Counted from the first letter of the stretch, positions 8,783 to 16,277 are shown. The stretch: DNA of 64,000 nucleotides from Pseudomonas sp. SCA2728.1_7 (GCF_018138145.1 NZ_CP073104.1:6663001-6727000), one strand, 5' to 3'. Program-made: numbers and translations. The notes: generated by a model not told the origin, from the letters alone.

Positions 8783-9850
8783 TCAGGCTCTGATGTTTTC
8801 AACCTGATGCCCCAACCGATACTGATTATTGCCACTGCGCTTGGCCTCATACATCGCCAGATCGGCAATGTGCAGCAGGCGATCCATAGCCGTCGCATGA
8901 TCCGGAAACACCGCCACGCCAAGGCTGGTACCGATATGGCGCTGGTCGTTGCCGATGCTGATCGGTGGCGACAGTTCGATGAAGATTTTCTGGCAGATGC
9001 GGCGGGCTTCGTCCTGCAAACTCACGCTCGGCGCCAGGCCTTGCAGGATCACCACGAACTCATCGCCGCCAATGCGCGCGACGGTGTCAGTGGCGCGCAA
9101 GATGCGCTTCAACCGTGTTGCCGTGGTGATCAGCACCCGGTCACCGGCGGCATGGCCGTAGCGATCATTGATGGTTTTGAAGCCGTTGAGATCGACGAAC
9201 ACCAGTGCGACGCGGGTCTCGGTCTGCCGCGCGTGGTCCAGCGCTTCGGACAAGCGTTGTTCCAGCACCAGGCGATTGGGCAGGCCGGTCAGCGGATCGA
9301 AGTGGGCGAGGTGTTGCAGGTAGCTGGCCGAGGCTTTTTCTTCGGTGATGTCGCGCACCACGCCCATCATCTTCACCACCGCGTCGTGGTCGTTGCGCAC
9401 CACGTTGCCGGTTTCCCGTAGCCAGCGAATCGTGCCGTCGGGCCAGACCACGCGGTATTCCTCATCGTGGTTTTCGCCGGTCTCCAGGCAACGCAGTTCG
9501 CCCTCGCGCACCTTGATGCGGTCGTCCGGATGGACGCAGGAACAGAACAGCGCATAGGACGGCGTGATCTCGCCGATCTTGAAGCCGAACATGCCGTAAA
9601 TCGCATCCGACCAGTACAGCCGATCCGTGTCGACTTCCCAATCCCAAGTGCCAATGCGCGCAAAGTACTGGCTGCGCTTGAAGCGCTCGACGTCGCCGTC
9701 CTGCTGAATGTGTTGGCCATCGGCGGCCCGCCTCAGCAGATCCCGGTACTGCGCGAGCTGCCTGCGCAAACCGCGTTCGCGCCACAGCAGCAGAACGATA
9801 ATGGCGAGCATGATCGCGCCGACGGCAAGGCTGATCCAGAACAGAGTCAT
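8783..9850 (-). CDS. Membrane-anchored PAS-GGDEF diguanylate cyclase
   Basis: 355 residues. A single N-terminal membrane segment (residues ~3-22) and a short linker are followed by a PAS domain with PAC tail (about 60-170, including HPDDRIKVREGE and RDITEEK). A GGDEF domain follows (about 180-345). The catalytic motif is GGDEF at 261-265, and the inhibitory I-site RATD at 252-255 has the correct five-residue spacing, so it should synthesise cyclic di-GMP with product feedback. The DxLT-type linker (FDPLTGLPNR) is present. There is no EAL domain. The PAS fold presumably senses a cytoplasmic ligand, redox state or oxygen; no cofactor can be assigned. Confidence 0.92.
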   Translation of the reverse strand: MTLFWISLAVGAIMLAIIVLLLWRERGLRRQLAQYRDLLRRAADGQHIQQDGDVERFKRSQYFARIGTWDWEVDTDRLYWSDAIYGMFGFKIGEITPSYALFCSCVHPDDRIKVREGELRCLETGENHDEEYRVVWPDGTIRWLRETGNVVRNDHDAVVKMMGVVRDITEEKASASYLQHLAHFDPLTGLPNRLVLEQRLSEALDHARQTETRVALVFVDLNGFKTINDRYGHAAGDRVLITTATRLKRILRATDTVARIGGDEFVVILQGLAPSVSLQDEARRICQKIFIELSPPISIGNDQRHIGTSLGVAVFPDHATAMDRLLHIADLAMYEAKRSGNNQYRLGHQVENIRA

Positions 9851-10013
9851 TCGGGCGCTGCCAGCATGGCGAATCGATCCGTAGAGTAGTGGCGGTTGGC
9901 TATGTTAATGCTTCAATACTCGGTTCGGATACCATGTTGATCTGCGCTGGCAGGTTGCCAATCCCCGGCATTTCTGGGAAAACGGCGGCCGGCTGAACAA
10001 TAGAGTGAATGTT

Positions 10014-10352
10014 ATGAATGATGAACTGCAGGTAATCGATCTTCAGGTCGGCGAAGGCAAGGCCGCCGTCAAAGGCGCGCTGATCACCACCCAATACACC
10101 GGCTGGCTGGAAGACGGCAGCGAGTTCGATTCTTCCTACAGCCGTGGCAAACCTTTTCAGTGCGTGATTGGCACCGGACGGGTGATCAAGGGCTGGGATC
10201 AGGGCTTGATGGGGATGCAGGTGGGGGGCAAGCGCAAATTGCTGGTGCCGGCGCATTTGGGGTACGGCGAACGGACGATGGGCAAGATCCCGCCGAATTC
10301 GAATCTGGTGTTTGAGATTGAGTTGTTGGAAGTGTTGACGCGGGAGGATTGA
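10014..10352 (+). CDS. FKBP-type peptidyl-prolyl cis-trans isomerase
   Basis: 112 residues from the ATG at 10014, preceded by GAGTG; an in-frame GTG at 10005 would add three residues. A single FKBP domain with family landmarks TTQYTGWLEDGSEFDSSYSR, VIKGWDQGLMGMQVGGKRKL and the final IPPNSNLVFEIELLEV strand. There is no signal peptide or SlyD-type metal tail, so this is a small cytoplasmic folding catalyst. It is monocistronic, followed by a perfect hairpin that separates it from the convergent bacteriocin locus. Confidence 0.93.
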   Translation: MNDELQVIDLQVGEGKAAVKGALITTQYTGWLEDGSEFDSSYSRGKPFQCVIGTGRVIKGWDQGLMGMQVGGKRKLLVPAHLGYGERTMGKIPPNSNLVFEIELLEVLTRED

Positions 10353-10366
10353 GGTGGAGGGCGTCG

Positions 10367-10397
10367 ATTTGGATGAAGTCCGTTACTTCATCCAAAT
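10367..10397. terminator. Perfect 13-bp inverted repeat between convergent genes
   Basis: ATTTGGATGAAGT – CCGTT – ACTTCATCCAAAT, perfect 13-bp arms and a 5-nt loop, in the 59-bp gap between the FKBP gene and the convergent 10412-10747 gene. No long T-run follows on either strand, so a bidirectional terminator or barrier hairpin is inferred, not proven. Confidence 0.6.
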
Positions 10398-10411
10398 ACC
10401 GTCAGGGTGGA

Positions 10412-10747
10412 TCAGGTGAATACGTCTATATCGTCAAGCGCGTCTTCGATGATTCCTTGCAGTGAAGGGTGCGTTCGCCTAGCTGACTCAAGTGCCAAAA
10501 AAACAGTTTCTGTATCCACTTCGCCATGTCGGCGAGCGATGTGCCCGAGTGCAGTCGCCGCAGCGGCCACAATTGCTTCGGTTTTGCTGGTGATGTGTTT
10601 CAGGCAGATGTCCTGAGCCCAGTTTCTGTCGGTTTCATTTAGGCCAATGGATACGAGTGCGGCGATTACGTTTGCATCTATGCCGCTGGAAAGTAGGCGG
10701 ACGGCCTCTTCGTGGTTTATCGATGGGTTTTGGTAGATGAGGCTCAT
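10412..10747 (-). CDS. Small HEAT-like helical protein, third gene of the bacteriocin operon
   Basis: 111 residues, all helical, no signal peptide. The text (AALVSIGLNETDRNWAQDIC … ALGHIARRHG … EDALDDIDVF) looks like a short HEAT-type repeat protein of a kind I associate from memory with polymorphic-toxin loci. It starts 8 bp after the immunity gene and is probably cotranscribed with toxin and immunity genes. It is clearly paralogous to the 89-residue product of 12537-12806 (shared AALV..GxNExDxxWAQ core and PSLQ segment). Function is unknown; a second immunity or regulatory factor is one possibility. Confidence 0.72.
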   Translation of the reverse strand: MSLIYQNPSINHEEAVRLLSSGIDANVIAALVSIGLNETDRNWAQDICLKHITSKTEAIVAAAATALGHIARRHGEVDTETVFLALESARRTHPSLQGIIEDALDDIDVFT

Positions 10748-10755
10748 TGCCGAAG

Positions 10756-10995
10756 TTAACCCCTGATGCCGATAAAAAGATCGAGTTCCGCTGGCAGTTG
10801 TTCGTTAACCGCCATGCCGATTTTTTGAGCTTGATCCAGTGTCAGCAGCCACTCGCCGTCGGGACTTTCGTCAAGGCTTTTCCAACCCATTGCAGCCAGA
10901 ACTGCCGGTTCAAATTTCGACCCAACTGTAAGTTGGTATTTTAAGGTGTCGTCTTCGTCGTCACCCTTTAAGAAACCGCTAATCCATAAAAACAT
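10756..10995 (-). CDS. Pyocin S6/colicin E3-type immunity protein
   Basis: 79 residues, acidic, no signal peptide. The pattern MFLWISGFLKGDDEDDTLKY … PAVLAAMGW … LPAELDLFIGIRG is what I recall for immunity proteins of pyocin S6-type rRNase bacteriocins. It should bind the toxin domain in the producing cell and keep it off the ribosome. An excellent AGGAGG lies 6 bp before the ATG. It begins 14 bp downstream of the toxin stop, the standard tight toxin-immunity arrangement. Specificity for this particular toxin is inferred from position. Confidence 0.85.
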   Translation of the reverse strand: MFLWISGFLKGDDEDDTLKYQLTVGSKFEPAVLAAMGWKSLDESPDGEWLLTLDQAQKIGMAVNEQLPAELDLFIGIRG

Positions 10996-11009
10996 CTGTA
11001 GCCTCCTGT

Positions 11010-12230
11010 TTACTTCGGGGTTGATCTTTCGGGGTCTGCGGGATCGATTTGTTCCCCGGTCTCATGGTTAAACTCGCCAAGATGCTTGCCTTGCTTGTTA
11101 TAAAGCTCGATAGCACCGGTTTTACTGTCCCATTCAAAGATCCGGCCTTTTCTATCCTTCCATCGGCTGCGTCTACCGCCTCCACCTTGAACACTGCTTT
11201 TGGATTTGACAGGAAAAGCATCCGGGAATGCGGGAAGTGTTGCGGGAGGTCTGTGGTACTTGATATCGCCGCCGAGAGCGCGCCTTGAAATCACAACATA
11301 CAGGGGCGACACCCCGGAGTCAGCCGGAAAAACCAGGATGAAATCGTGGTATTCAGGCGGGTAAACCGGATTAACGATGATCTTGTCTGCTTGCTCAGTC
11401 GGCGGGTAAATCCAGATCTGGGGTATTTGCGGTGCGCCTTCCAGCGGTGGAATTACCGTTGTCTTGGTGGGGTCTACGGCGGGTGTCCAGATCAATTTTG
11501 CGCCATTACCGAAATCTGCGACTTGCTGGGTGCCTTGCTTCACGAACCGTACGACAGGAATCATCTCCCAATCGCTGCGCGTCTGGGTGTTGTACCCATA
11601 TCCTTTCAAGGTGCCGTCGGCTTGTTGTTCTAAACGCAATCGGACACGAGTGCGACCTTTCTCAAGCGATTTAAGTTGTTCTTCTGTGTATAGCGAGCTG
11701 TCGCCCAAACTCGAAGGCCAAAGCAGAGCAACAATGCCGAGCAATGCACCAGCGACAACACCTCCCGTCACTGCACTTGCACCACTCACCGCACTTGCGC
11801 CTGGGCTTGCAGTGGTAGTCGTAGCTAATAGAAGCGTTCCTGCCTCAGCAGGAAAATTACGGCCTCCTACTTTTTTTAGCGGAATGTTCCCAGCAGTGTC
11901 TCGCTCGCGGCCGCCCAAAAAAGACAACTCTCCAAAATCAGCCAACTTCTCGACCGGAATAAATCCGGTACTACTGACATGGTTGATTACACCATCCGGA
12001 AGCTGGCAGCTTTTAGCGAACACGCAACCTTTTGCATCGGGCATAGGCTGTTGTGGTTGTTTGATTAGGCTATTTTCGTAGGCTTGCTGTCTGGCAAGCA
12101 TATCGTCATAGGCGGTTTGTCTAGCTTCCCGCTCTGCCAACTCGCTGTCGGTCATATAGCGGCTAGTGATGTGGTGTCCGTCACCGGCCGGTGGGTTTTG
12201 AACCCGAGGTCTGTCTGTCTTTCGCGCCAT
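11010..12230 (-). CDS. S-type pyocin with colicin E3-like rRNase domain
   Basis: 406 residues. Residues 1-120 are hydrophilic and unfamiliar. Residues ~120-320 match the S-type pyocin translocation domain (KKVGGRNFPAEAGTLLLATT, then WIYPPTEQADKIIVNPVYPP and FILVFPADSGVSPLYVVIS). After a glycine linker (VQGGGGRR), residues ~352-406 resemble the colicin E3 cytotoxic domain, which cleaves 16S rRNA near the decoding site: RWKDRKGRIFEWDSKTGAIE, GKHLGEFNHETGEQ, DPERS. Asp368, Glu375 and Arg402 align with E3 Asp510, Glu517 and Arg545, but the E3 His513 position is Thr371. The protein is short for an S-pyocin; no long receptor-binding domain is present. The start ATG has AAGGA upstream. No PrtN box could be recognised. 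Confidence 0.87.
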   Translation of the reverse strand: MARKTDRPRVQNPPAGDGHHITSRYMTDSELAEREARQTAYDDMLARQQAYENSLIKQPQQPMPDAKGCVFAKSCQLPDGVINHVSSTGFIPVEKLADFGELSFLGGRERDTAGNIPLKKVGGRNFPAEAGTLLLATTTTASPGASAVSGASAVTGGVVAGALLGIVALLWPSSLGDSSLYTEEQLKSLEKGRTRVRLRLEQQADGTLKGYGYNTQTRSDWEMIPVVRFVKQGTQQVADFGNGAKLIWTPAVDPTKTTVIPPLEGAPQIPQIWIYPPTEQADKIIVNPVYPPEYHDFILVFPADSGVSPLYVVISRRALGGDIKYHRPPATLPAFPDAFPVKSKSSVQGGGGRRSRWKDRKGRIFEWDSKTGAIELYNKQGKHLGEFNHETGEQIDPADPERSTPK

Positions 12231-12536
12231 GAGCGTCCTTGTTCTTTCGTCAGAAAACGATGCGGACGCTAAATGAATGGACGTTTGATGGATGTAGGAC
12301 GGGTCTGAAATAGCGACAGTTGTTACAAGTGTAAAAAATCAGGATTGGTACATCGGCAGGTACGCCAACTCGCTCGGGCCTTCCTATGGTCTGGTTTTCA
12401 GATATTTGTTAGCAGAAAGAACGCCATCGCGAGCAGGCTCACTCCTACAGTTGATCGCGGATGCTCATGGGATTTGAGTACACCGCAGATCTAGTGTGGG
12501 AGCGAGCCTGCTCGCGAAGAACGATCACGCGGTCAA
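12231..12536. other. Gap holding the bacteriocin promoter region and a hybrid REP pair
   Basis: The 306 bp contain the presumed bacteriocin promoter (12231-12420, relatively AT-rich near 12310-12345) and two REP halves. No gene was seen. I searched for a LexA CTG-N10-CAG box and for pyocin P-box repeats and found none that convinces. Confidence 0.5.
12425..12520. repeat. Hybrid REP doublet (family A half plus family B half)
   Basis: ATCGCGAGCAGGCTCACTCC at about 12425-12450 belongs to the TGTAGGAGTGAG family. The opposing half at 12495-12520 reads GTGGGAGCGAGCCTGCTCGC and belongs to the TGTGGGAGCGAG family. Every other complete doublet here pairs halves of one family, so this one is mosaic. 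Confidence 0.8.
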
Positions 12537-12806
12537 TCAGGCTGCGTGCGCCATTTCGGCCAGGGTGTCGGCCACGGTTCTTTGCAGTGAGGGGAACCGG
12601 CGTGTCACGCGGCGCAGTGCGGGTAGCACGGCGTCGATTTCCAGTTCATCGAGTTGGGGAAGGACGGTGACGGCGGAGGCGACGATGGATTCGCGTTCGC
12701 TTTCGAACAGCACCAGGCAGGCGTTCTGTGCCCAGCGTCCGTCGCGCTCGTTGAAGCCCATGGCCACCAGTGCCGCGACGACTTGTGCATCTGTTTTATT
12801 GGACAT
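12537..12806 (-). CDS. Small HEAT-like helical protein paralogous to the bacteriocin-operon protein
   Basis: 89 residues, helical, cytoplasmic. It aligns end to end with the 10412-10747 product (VVAALVAMGFNERDGRWAQN; VLPALRRVTRRFPSLQ) but lacks that protein's N-terminal ~20 residues. It starts 2 bp after the stop of the DUF6124 gene, so the two form an operon. Function is not known. The duplicate partners on either side of a bacteriocin gene suggest either local duplication or recruitment of one family to two adjacent units. Confidence 0.7.
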   Translation of the reverse strand: MSNKTDAQVVAALVAMGFNERDGRWAQNACLVLFESERESIVASAVTVLPQLDELEIDAVLPALRRVTRRFPSLQRTVADTLAEMAHAA

Positions 12807-12808
12807 GT

Positions 12809-13189
12809 TTATTGCCTCAGGGCGGGTTCGATTTTGTCGAGGGCGCGGTTCACCGCGAGTTCGCCGAGCATGACCACTTGCTGGATGCCGAGCACGGTGT
12901 TGCGGTAGGGCGAGTCGAGCAGGGCGGCGAAGTCGCTGAGCATGACGCTGGCCGAAGCCATGGATTCGCAGGCGTGGGCCATGAGGTCTTCGGCGCCGGT
13001 GTTGGGGTCGACGAGGAACATGGTGCTGGGTCTGCGCGGTGGCGCTGGGGGTGTGGGTTTCAGGTAATGGTCGAGGGCGCGCTCGGCGGCTTCGTGGAGT
13101 TTTCTGGAGCCCGGTTCGGAGTAGGGGGACGTTGGATTTGGATCGATTTCCGCGTCTGTTTCGGGCGGATTTGGCGTTATTTTGAACAT
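12809..13189 (-). CDS. DUF6124-family protein
   Basis: 126 residues, cytoplasmic. The N-terminal third is proline-rich and disordered-looking (MFKITPNPPETDAEIDPNPT …). The C-terminal helical domain contains the family text TMFLVDPNTGAEDLMAHACE, ASVMLSDFAALL and NTVLGIQQVVMLGELAVNRA. I know this as a Pseudomonas-restricted family of unknown function, usually present in several copies per genome (DUF6124, related to DUF3077). It is first in a two-gene operon with the small helical protein at 12537-12806 and is preceded by a structured leader. No enzymatic motif is visible. Confidence 0.82.
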   Translation of the reverse strand: MFKITPNPPETDAEIDPNPTSPYSEPGSRKLHEAAERALDHYLKPTPPAPPRRPSTMFLVDPNTGAEDLMAHACESMASASVMLSDFAALLDSPYRNTVLGIQQVVMLGELAVNRALDKIEPALRQ

Positions 13190-13224
13190 GGTGTAGGTTT
13201 CCTAATTGATGCCGACACCACCTC

Positions 13225-13414
13225 GCGACTAAACGAAAAGGTGGCAGCTGTACGCAGGTTAGTCGACCGGTAAACCCACCAAAACCGGCGCACCCGAAGG
13301 CGCCCTGCGCACAGCTACCATTGAGTGAGGTATCGAAATACCTACTGTCTGGAACGTTGTGCAGTTTAAGTGGATTACCGAGCGACTAAACCCGATCACT
13401 GAACATTCAGTGAT
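13225..13414 (-). ncRNA. Structured leader/RNA element upstream of the DUF6124 gene
   Basis: On the minus strand, 13319-13304 (GGTAGCTGTGCGCAGG) pairs with 13258-13243 (CCTGCGTACAGCTGCC) over 16 uninterrupted pairs. Two of these are G·U wobbles that would be mismatches in a plus-strand RNA. Inside lie two partly alternative hairpins (about 13287-13304 with a TTCGG loop, and 13267-13288). Upstream are AGGTAT-CGAA-ATACCT (13328-13343) and ATCACTGAA-CA-TTCAGTGAT (13395-13414). The 10-mer GTTTAGTCGC flanks the element as direct repeats at 13225-13234 and 13382-13391. Annotated as a candidate cis-acting RNA; no known Rfam family is assigned. Confidence 0.55.
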
Positions 13415-13541
13415 GCGAACCAAGTTACCGGCAGCTCCCAAGCCGCACAAGCCGGCGGATTCTGGCGTAGTTGTAGGCAAAGGCGCAAGGCGCTGTAGCC
13501 TTGTGGCTGATGTCTAAATGATGCTGCGTTTTACCCGGCGC

Positions 13542-13609
13542 TTTCGCGAGCAAGCTCGCTCCCACAGGGGAACGCATTCCAAACTGTGGGAGCGAGCCTG
13601 CTCGCGAAG
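13542..13609. repeat. REP doublet, family B (TGTGGGAGCGAGCCTGCTCG)
   Basis: Inverted pair with a short GGGGAACGCATTCCAAA spacer, between the FtrA-like gene and the DUF6124 leader. The left arm has one change (GAGCAAGCTCGC). Confidence 0.9.
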
Positions 13610-13626
13610 GCGCCTTCAAAACCACC

Positions 13627-14601
13627 TCAGGATTCAACCCTCACACCCCGCCCAAACCGCTCCCGATACACCGACGGCGGCACACCCACCACGCCACGAA
13701 ACGCCACACGAAAACTCTCCACCGACCGATAACCGCAACGCTCGGCAATCTGCTCGGTATTGTCCGGCGTACTCTCCAGCAACTCCCGCGCCCGCGCCAA
13801 CCGTTCATGCTGCAGCCACGCCTTCGGCGACTGCCCACTGGCCTCGGTAAATCGCCGCAGAAACGTCCGCTCACTCATCGCCGCTTCACTGGCCAGATCG
13901 CGTACTTCCAGTGGTTCATGCAAACGCTCACGCGCCCACTGCATCACCCGCGACAAGTCGTTGCGCGGCGTCGGGCTAACCGGGGTCGGAATGAACTGCG
14001 CCTGACCGCCGGTGCGTTGCGGCGACATCACCAGGCGCCGCGCCACCGAGTTGGCGACTTGCGTGCCGAAGTCCCGCGCCACCAGATGCAGGCAGGCATC
14101 GATCCCCGCAGCGCTGCCGGCCGAGGTGATCAACTGACCGGAATCGACGTAAAGCACATCCGGATCGACCGCAATTGCCGGGAAGCGTTGCGCCAGTTCC
14201 GCCGTGTAACGCCAATGCGTGGTGGCGCCGTGGCCGTCGAGCAAGCCGGTGGCCGCCAGCACAAATACACCGGAGCAGATCGACAGCAACCGCGCACCCC
14301 GGGCATGGGCCTGGCGCAGCGCGTCGATCAATGCTGGAGGCACCGCTGCGTTGCGATCGCGCCAGCCGGGAATGATGATGGTGCGCGCCTCAGCCAACAA
14401 TTCCAGGCCGCCATCGGCCAGCACTTGAATGCCGCCCAAGGCGCGCATTGGGCCTTGATCGACCGCCGCAATGGCGTGGGTGTACCACGGGAAATCGAAC
14501 TCCGGCCGGGTCAGGCCGAAGACCTCAACGGCGATGCCGAACTCGAATGTGCAGAGGCCGTCGTAGGCCAGAATCGCAACCAGACCTGGTGATGTCGGCA
14601 T
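13627..14601 (-). CDS. ftrA: GlxA/FtrA-family transcriptional regulator (DJ-1/PfpI + AraC)
   Basis: 324 residues from the ATG at 14601. N-terminal residues ~5-190 form a DJ-1/PfpI (class I amidotransferase-like) domain with the nucleophile-elbow region LLSICSGVFVLAATGLLDG. The C-terminal ~100 residues are an AraC double HTH (SEAAMSERTFLRRFTEASGQ, ending GVVGVPPSVYRERF). The opening VAILAYDGLCTFEFGIAVEV is what I recall for FtrA. The domain is expected to bind a ligand rather than catalyse. It is divergent (about 100 bp) from the rhodanese gene, which is its most plausible target. Confidence 0.85.
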   Translation of the reverse strand: MPTSPGLVAILAYDGLCTFEFGIAVEVFGLTRPEFDFPWYTHAIAAVDQGPMRALGGIQVLADGGLELLAEARTIIIPGWRDRNAAVPPALIDALRQAHARGARLLSICSGVFVLAATGLLDGHGATTHWRYTAELAQRFPAIAVDPDVLYVDSGQLITSAGSAAGIDACLHLVARDFGTQVANSVARRLVMSPQRTGGQAQFIPTPVSPTPRNDLSRVMQWARERLHEPLEVRDLASEAAMSERTFLRRFTEASGQSPKAWLQHERLARARELLESTPDNTEQIAERCGYRSVESFRVAFRGVVGVPPSVYRERFGRGVRVES

Positions 14602-14702
14602 TTGGCGGATAATTCCCGGTGAGTGTCTTGTGCGCCACTGTAGCCGCAAGCGACCGCTCGATAAAGTCTGTTCACACCCGTTCAGATAAAGGAGCAACAC
14701 CC

Positions 14703-15131
14703 ATGGTCAGTCTGGTTCGCGACATCCCTGCAGCCCCGTCGGCAATCGCCTTGATGCACTTCAGCAATCGTCTGACCTTCGAAACCGATTGTTCTGACGT
14801 GTTCAGCAGCCAGGAGGCCGGCGAGATTGATTTTGTCCTGGTCGATGTGCGCGGGCCGCTGGCCTATGAGCGCGGACACGTGCCGGGGGCGATCAATATC
14901 CCGAACCGTTTGCTGACGGCGGCGGAACTGGCGAGTTACCCGAAAACCACGCTGTTCGTGGTCTATTGCGCCGGCCCGCATTGCAACGGCGCGAACAAGG
15001 CGGCGGTGAAACTGGCGGCGCTGGGTTACCCGGTCAAGGAGATGATCGGCGGCGTGACCGGATGGCTGGATGAAGGCTTTCAACTGAGCGTTGAGCAAGT
15101 CGGCAAAACCGCCATCGGCTGCGAATGCTGA
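14703..15131 (+). CDS. Rhodanese-like sulfurtransferase
   Basis: 142 residues from the ATG at 14703, which has AAAGGAG 8 bp upstream; longer in-frame readings back to 14619 run into the divergent promoter and are rejected. A single rhodanese domain: VDVRGPLAYERGHVPGAINI and an active-site loop beginning at Cys in VYCAGPHCNGANKAA, then GYPVKEMIGGVTGW. No signal peptide. It would move sulfane sulfur from a persulfidated cysteine to a thiophilic acceptor. Divergent from ftrA. Confidence 0.87.
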   Translation: MVSLVRDIPAAPSAIALMHFSNRLTFETDCSDVFSSQEAGEIDFVLVDVRGPLAYERGHVPGAINIPNRLLTAAELASYPKTTLFVVYCAGPHCNGANKAAVKLAALGYPVKEMIGGVTGWLDEGFQLSVEQVGKTAIGCEC

Positions 15132-15137
15132 TCCCCT

Positions 15138-15234
15138 TGTAGGAGCTGCCGCAGGCTGCGATCTTTTGATCTTGTCGTTTAAAAAGCCAGATCAAAAGAT
15201 CGTCCGAACGCGGCCCGAGCCTGCGGCAGCTCCA
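15138..15234. repeat. Family C inverted repeat (GAGCTGCCGCAGGCTGCGAT)
   Basis: TGTAGGAGCTGCCGCAGGCTG … AAAAGATCGTCCGAACGCGG … CCTGCGGCAGCTCCA forms a large imperfect hairpin just after the rhodanese gene. Its core is different from families A and B. Similar elements occur at 24032 and 57400. Confidence 0.82.
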
Positions 15235-15487
15235 GGGAAATCATCGATTTTCTGCGCTGGAAAATGCCCTTGTCCTACAGCCTTTGCACCACGACGGCGG
15301 ACGGCGCACCCGTTGACCCCGGTCAATCGGTGCGCTGATCTTTCATAAGTATTTGTCGCTTAAACACAATTTACCCTGTGCGCGCCGCCATAGACTGCCG
15401 GCCACTTCGGTGTTTGTAGCCAATTGGCCATGACCGAACGCTGAATCGAAAGCTGCCAATAAAAGCCTCCGCACACAGGAGTTATAA

Positions 15488-16267
15488 ATGAAGAAGCTAG
15501 TGATGTTCGGTGCCCTGGCACTGTCGATGTTGTCCCTGACCGCTGTGGCCGAAGACGCCAAGCCGATCCGCATCGGTATCGAAGCCGGTTACCCGCCATT
15601 CTCGATGAAAACCCCTGACGGCAAAGTGACCGGTTTCGACGTTGATATCGGCGATGCGCTGTGCGCGCAGATGAAAGTCAAATGCACCTGGGTCGAGCAG
15701 GAATTCGATGGCCTGATCCCGGCGCTGAAAGTGAAGAAGATCGACGCGATTCTGTCGTCGATGACCATCACCGATGACCGGAAGAAAAACGTCGATTTCA
15801 CCATCAAGTACTACCACACCCCGGCGCGCTTCGTGATGAAGGAAGGCTCCGGTGTCAAAGACCCGCTGACCGAGCTCAAGGGCAAGAAAGTCGGTGTGCT
15901 GCGTGCCAGTACCCACGACCGTTACGCCACCGAAGTGCTGGTGCCGGCCGGGATCGACCTGGTGCGTTACGGCTCGCAACAGGAAGCCAATCTCGACATT
16001 GTTTCCGGGCGTATCGACGCGATGCTGGCCGATTCGGTCAACCTCAGCGACGGTTTCCTGAAAACCGACGCCGGCAAAGGTTTTGAATTCGTTGGCCCGA
16101 CCTACGAAGACGCCAAGTACTTCGGCGGCGGCGCCGGGATTGCTGTGCGCAAGGGCGATACCGCGCTGGCCGAGCAATTCAACAAAGCCATCAGCGAAAT
16201 CCGCGCCAATGGCGAGTACAAGAAAGTCCAGGACAAGTACTTCGACTTTGATGTGTACGGCCATTAA
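15488..16267 (+). CDS. Basic amino acid ABC transporter substrate-binding protein (AotJ/HisJ type)
   Basis: 259 residues with a Sec signal peptide (cleavage after VAEDA-like region, residue ~21). Polar amino acid-binding family SBP_bac_3: [68 protein letters not shown]. This is the lysine/arginine/ornithine/histidine class. CAGGAG lies 7 bp before the ATG. It is followed by a strong terminator and a REP, so the permease (Q/M) and ATPase (P) genes of an aot-type operon are absent here. It presumably delivers substrate to a permease encoded elsewhere. Confidence 0.88.
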   Translation: MKKLVMFGALALSMLSLTAVAEDAKPIRIGIEAGYPPFSMKTPDGKVTGFDVDIGDALCAQMKVKCTWVEQEFDGLIPALKVKKIDAILSSMTITDDRKKNVDFTIKYYHTPARFVMKEGSGVKDPLTELKGKKVGVLRASTHDRYATEVLVPAGIDLVRYGSQQEANLDIVSGRIDAMLADSVNLSDGFLKTDAGKGFEFVGPTYEDAKYFGGGAGIAVRKGDTALAEQFNKAISEIRANGEYKKVQDKYFDFDVYGH

Positions 16268-16277
16268 TACGCCGTAG

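Larger units (their letters stand above)
13190..13626. other. 437-bp non-coding region: leader element plus REP
   Basis: Holds the structured DUF6124 leader (13225-13414) and a family B REP doublet (13542-13609). Nothing else was recognised between 13415 and 13541. The short open frame across 13259-13480 on the minus strand overlaps the paired stems and is not considered a gene. Confidence 0.6.

Noticed and set aside
12231..12420. LexA box or PrtN P-box controlling the bacteriocin
   Set aside because: Searched for CTG-N10-CAG and for repeated ATTGnnGTnn patterns; only weak partial matches were found.
13259..13480. 73-residue minus-strand open frame ahead of DUF6124
   Set aside because: Coincides with paired RNA stems and direct repeats; the structure explains the conservation better than a peptide.
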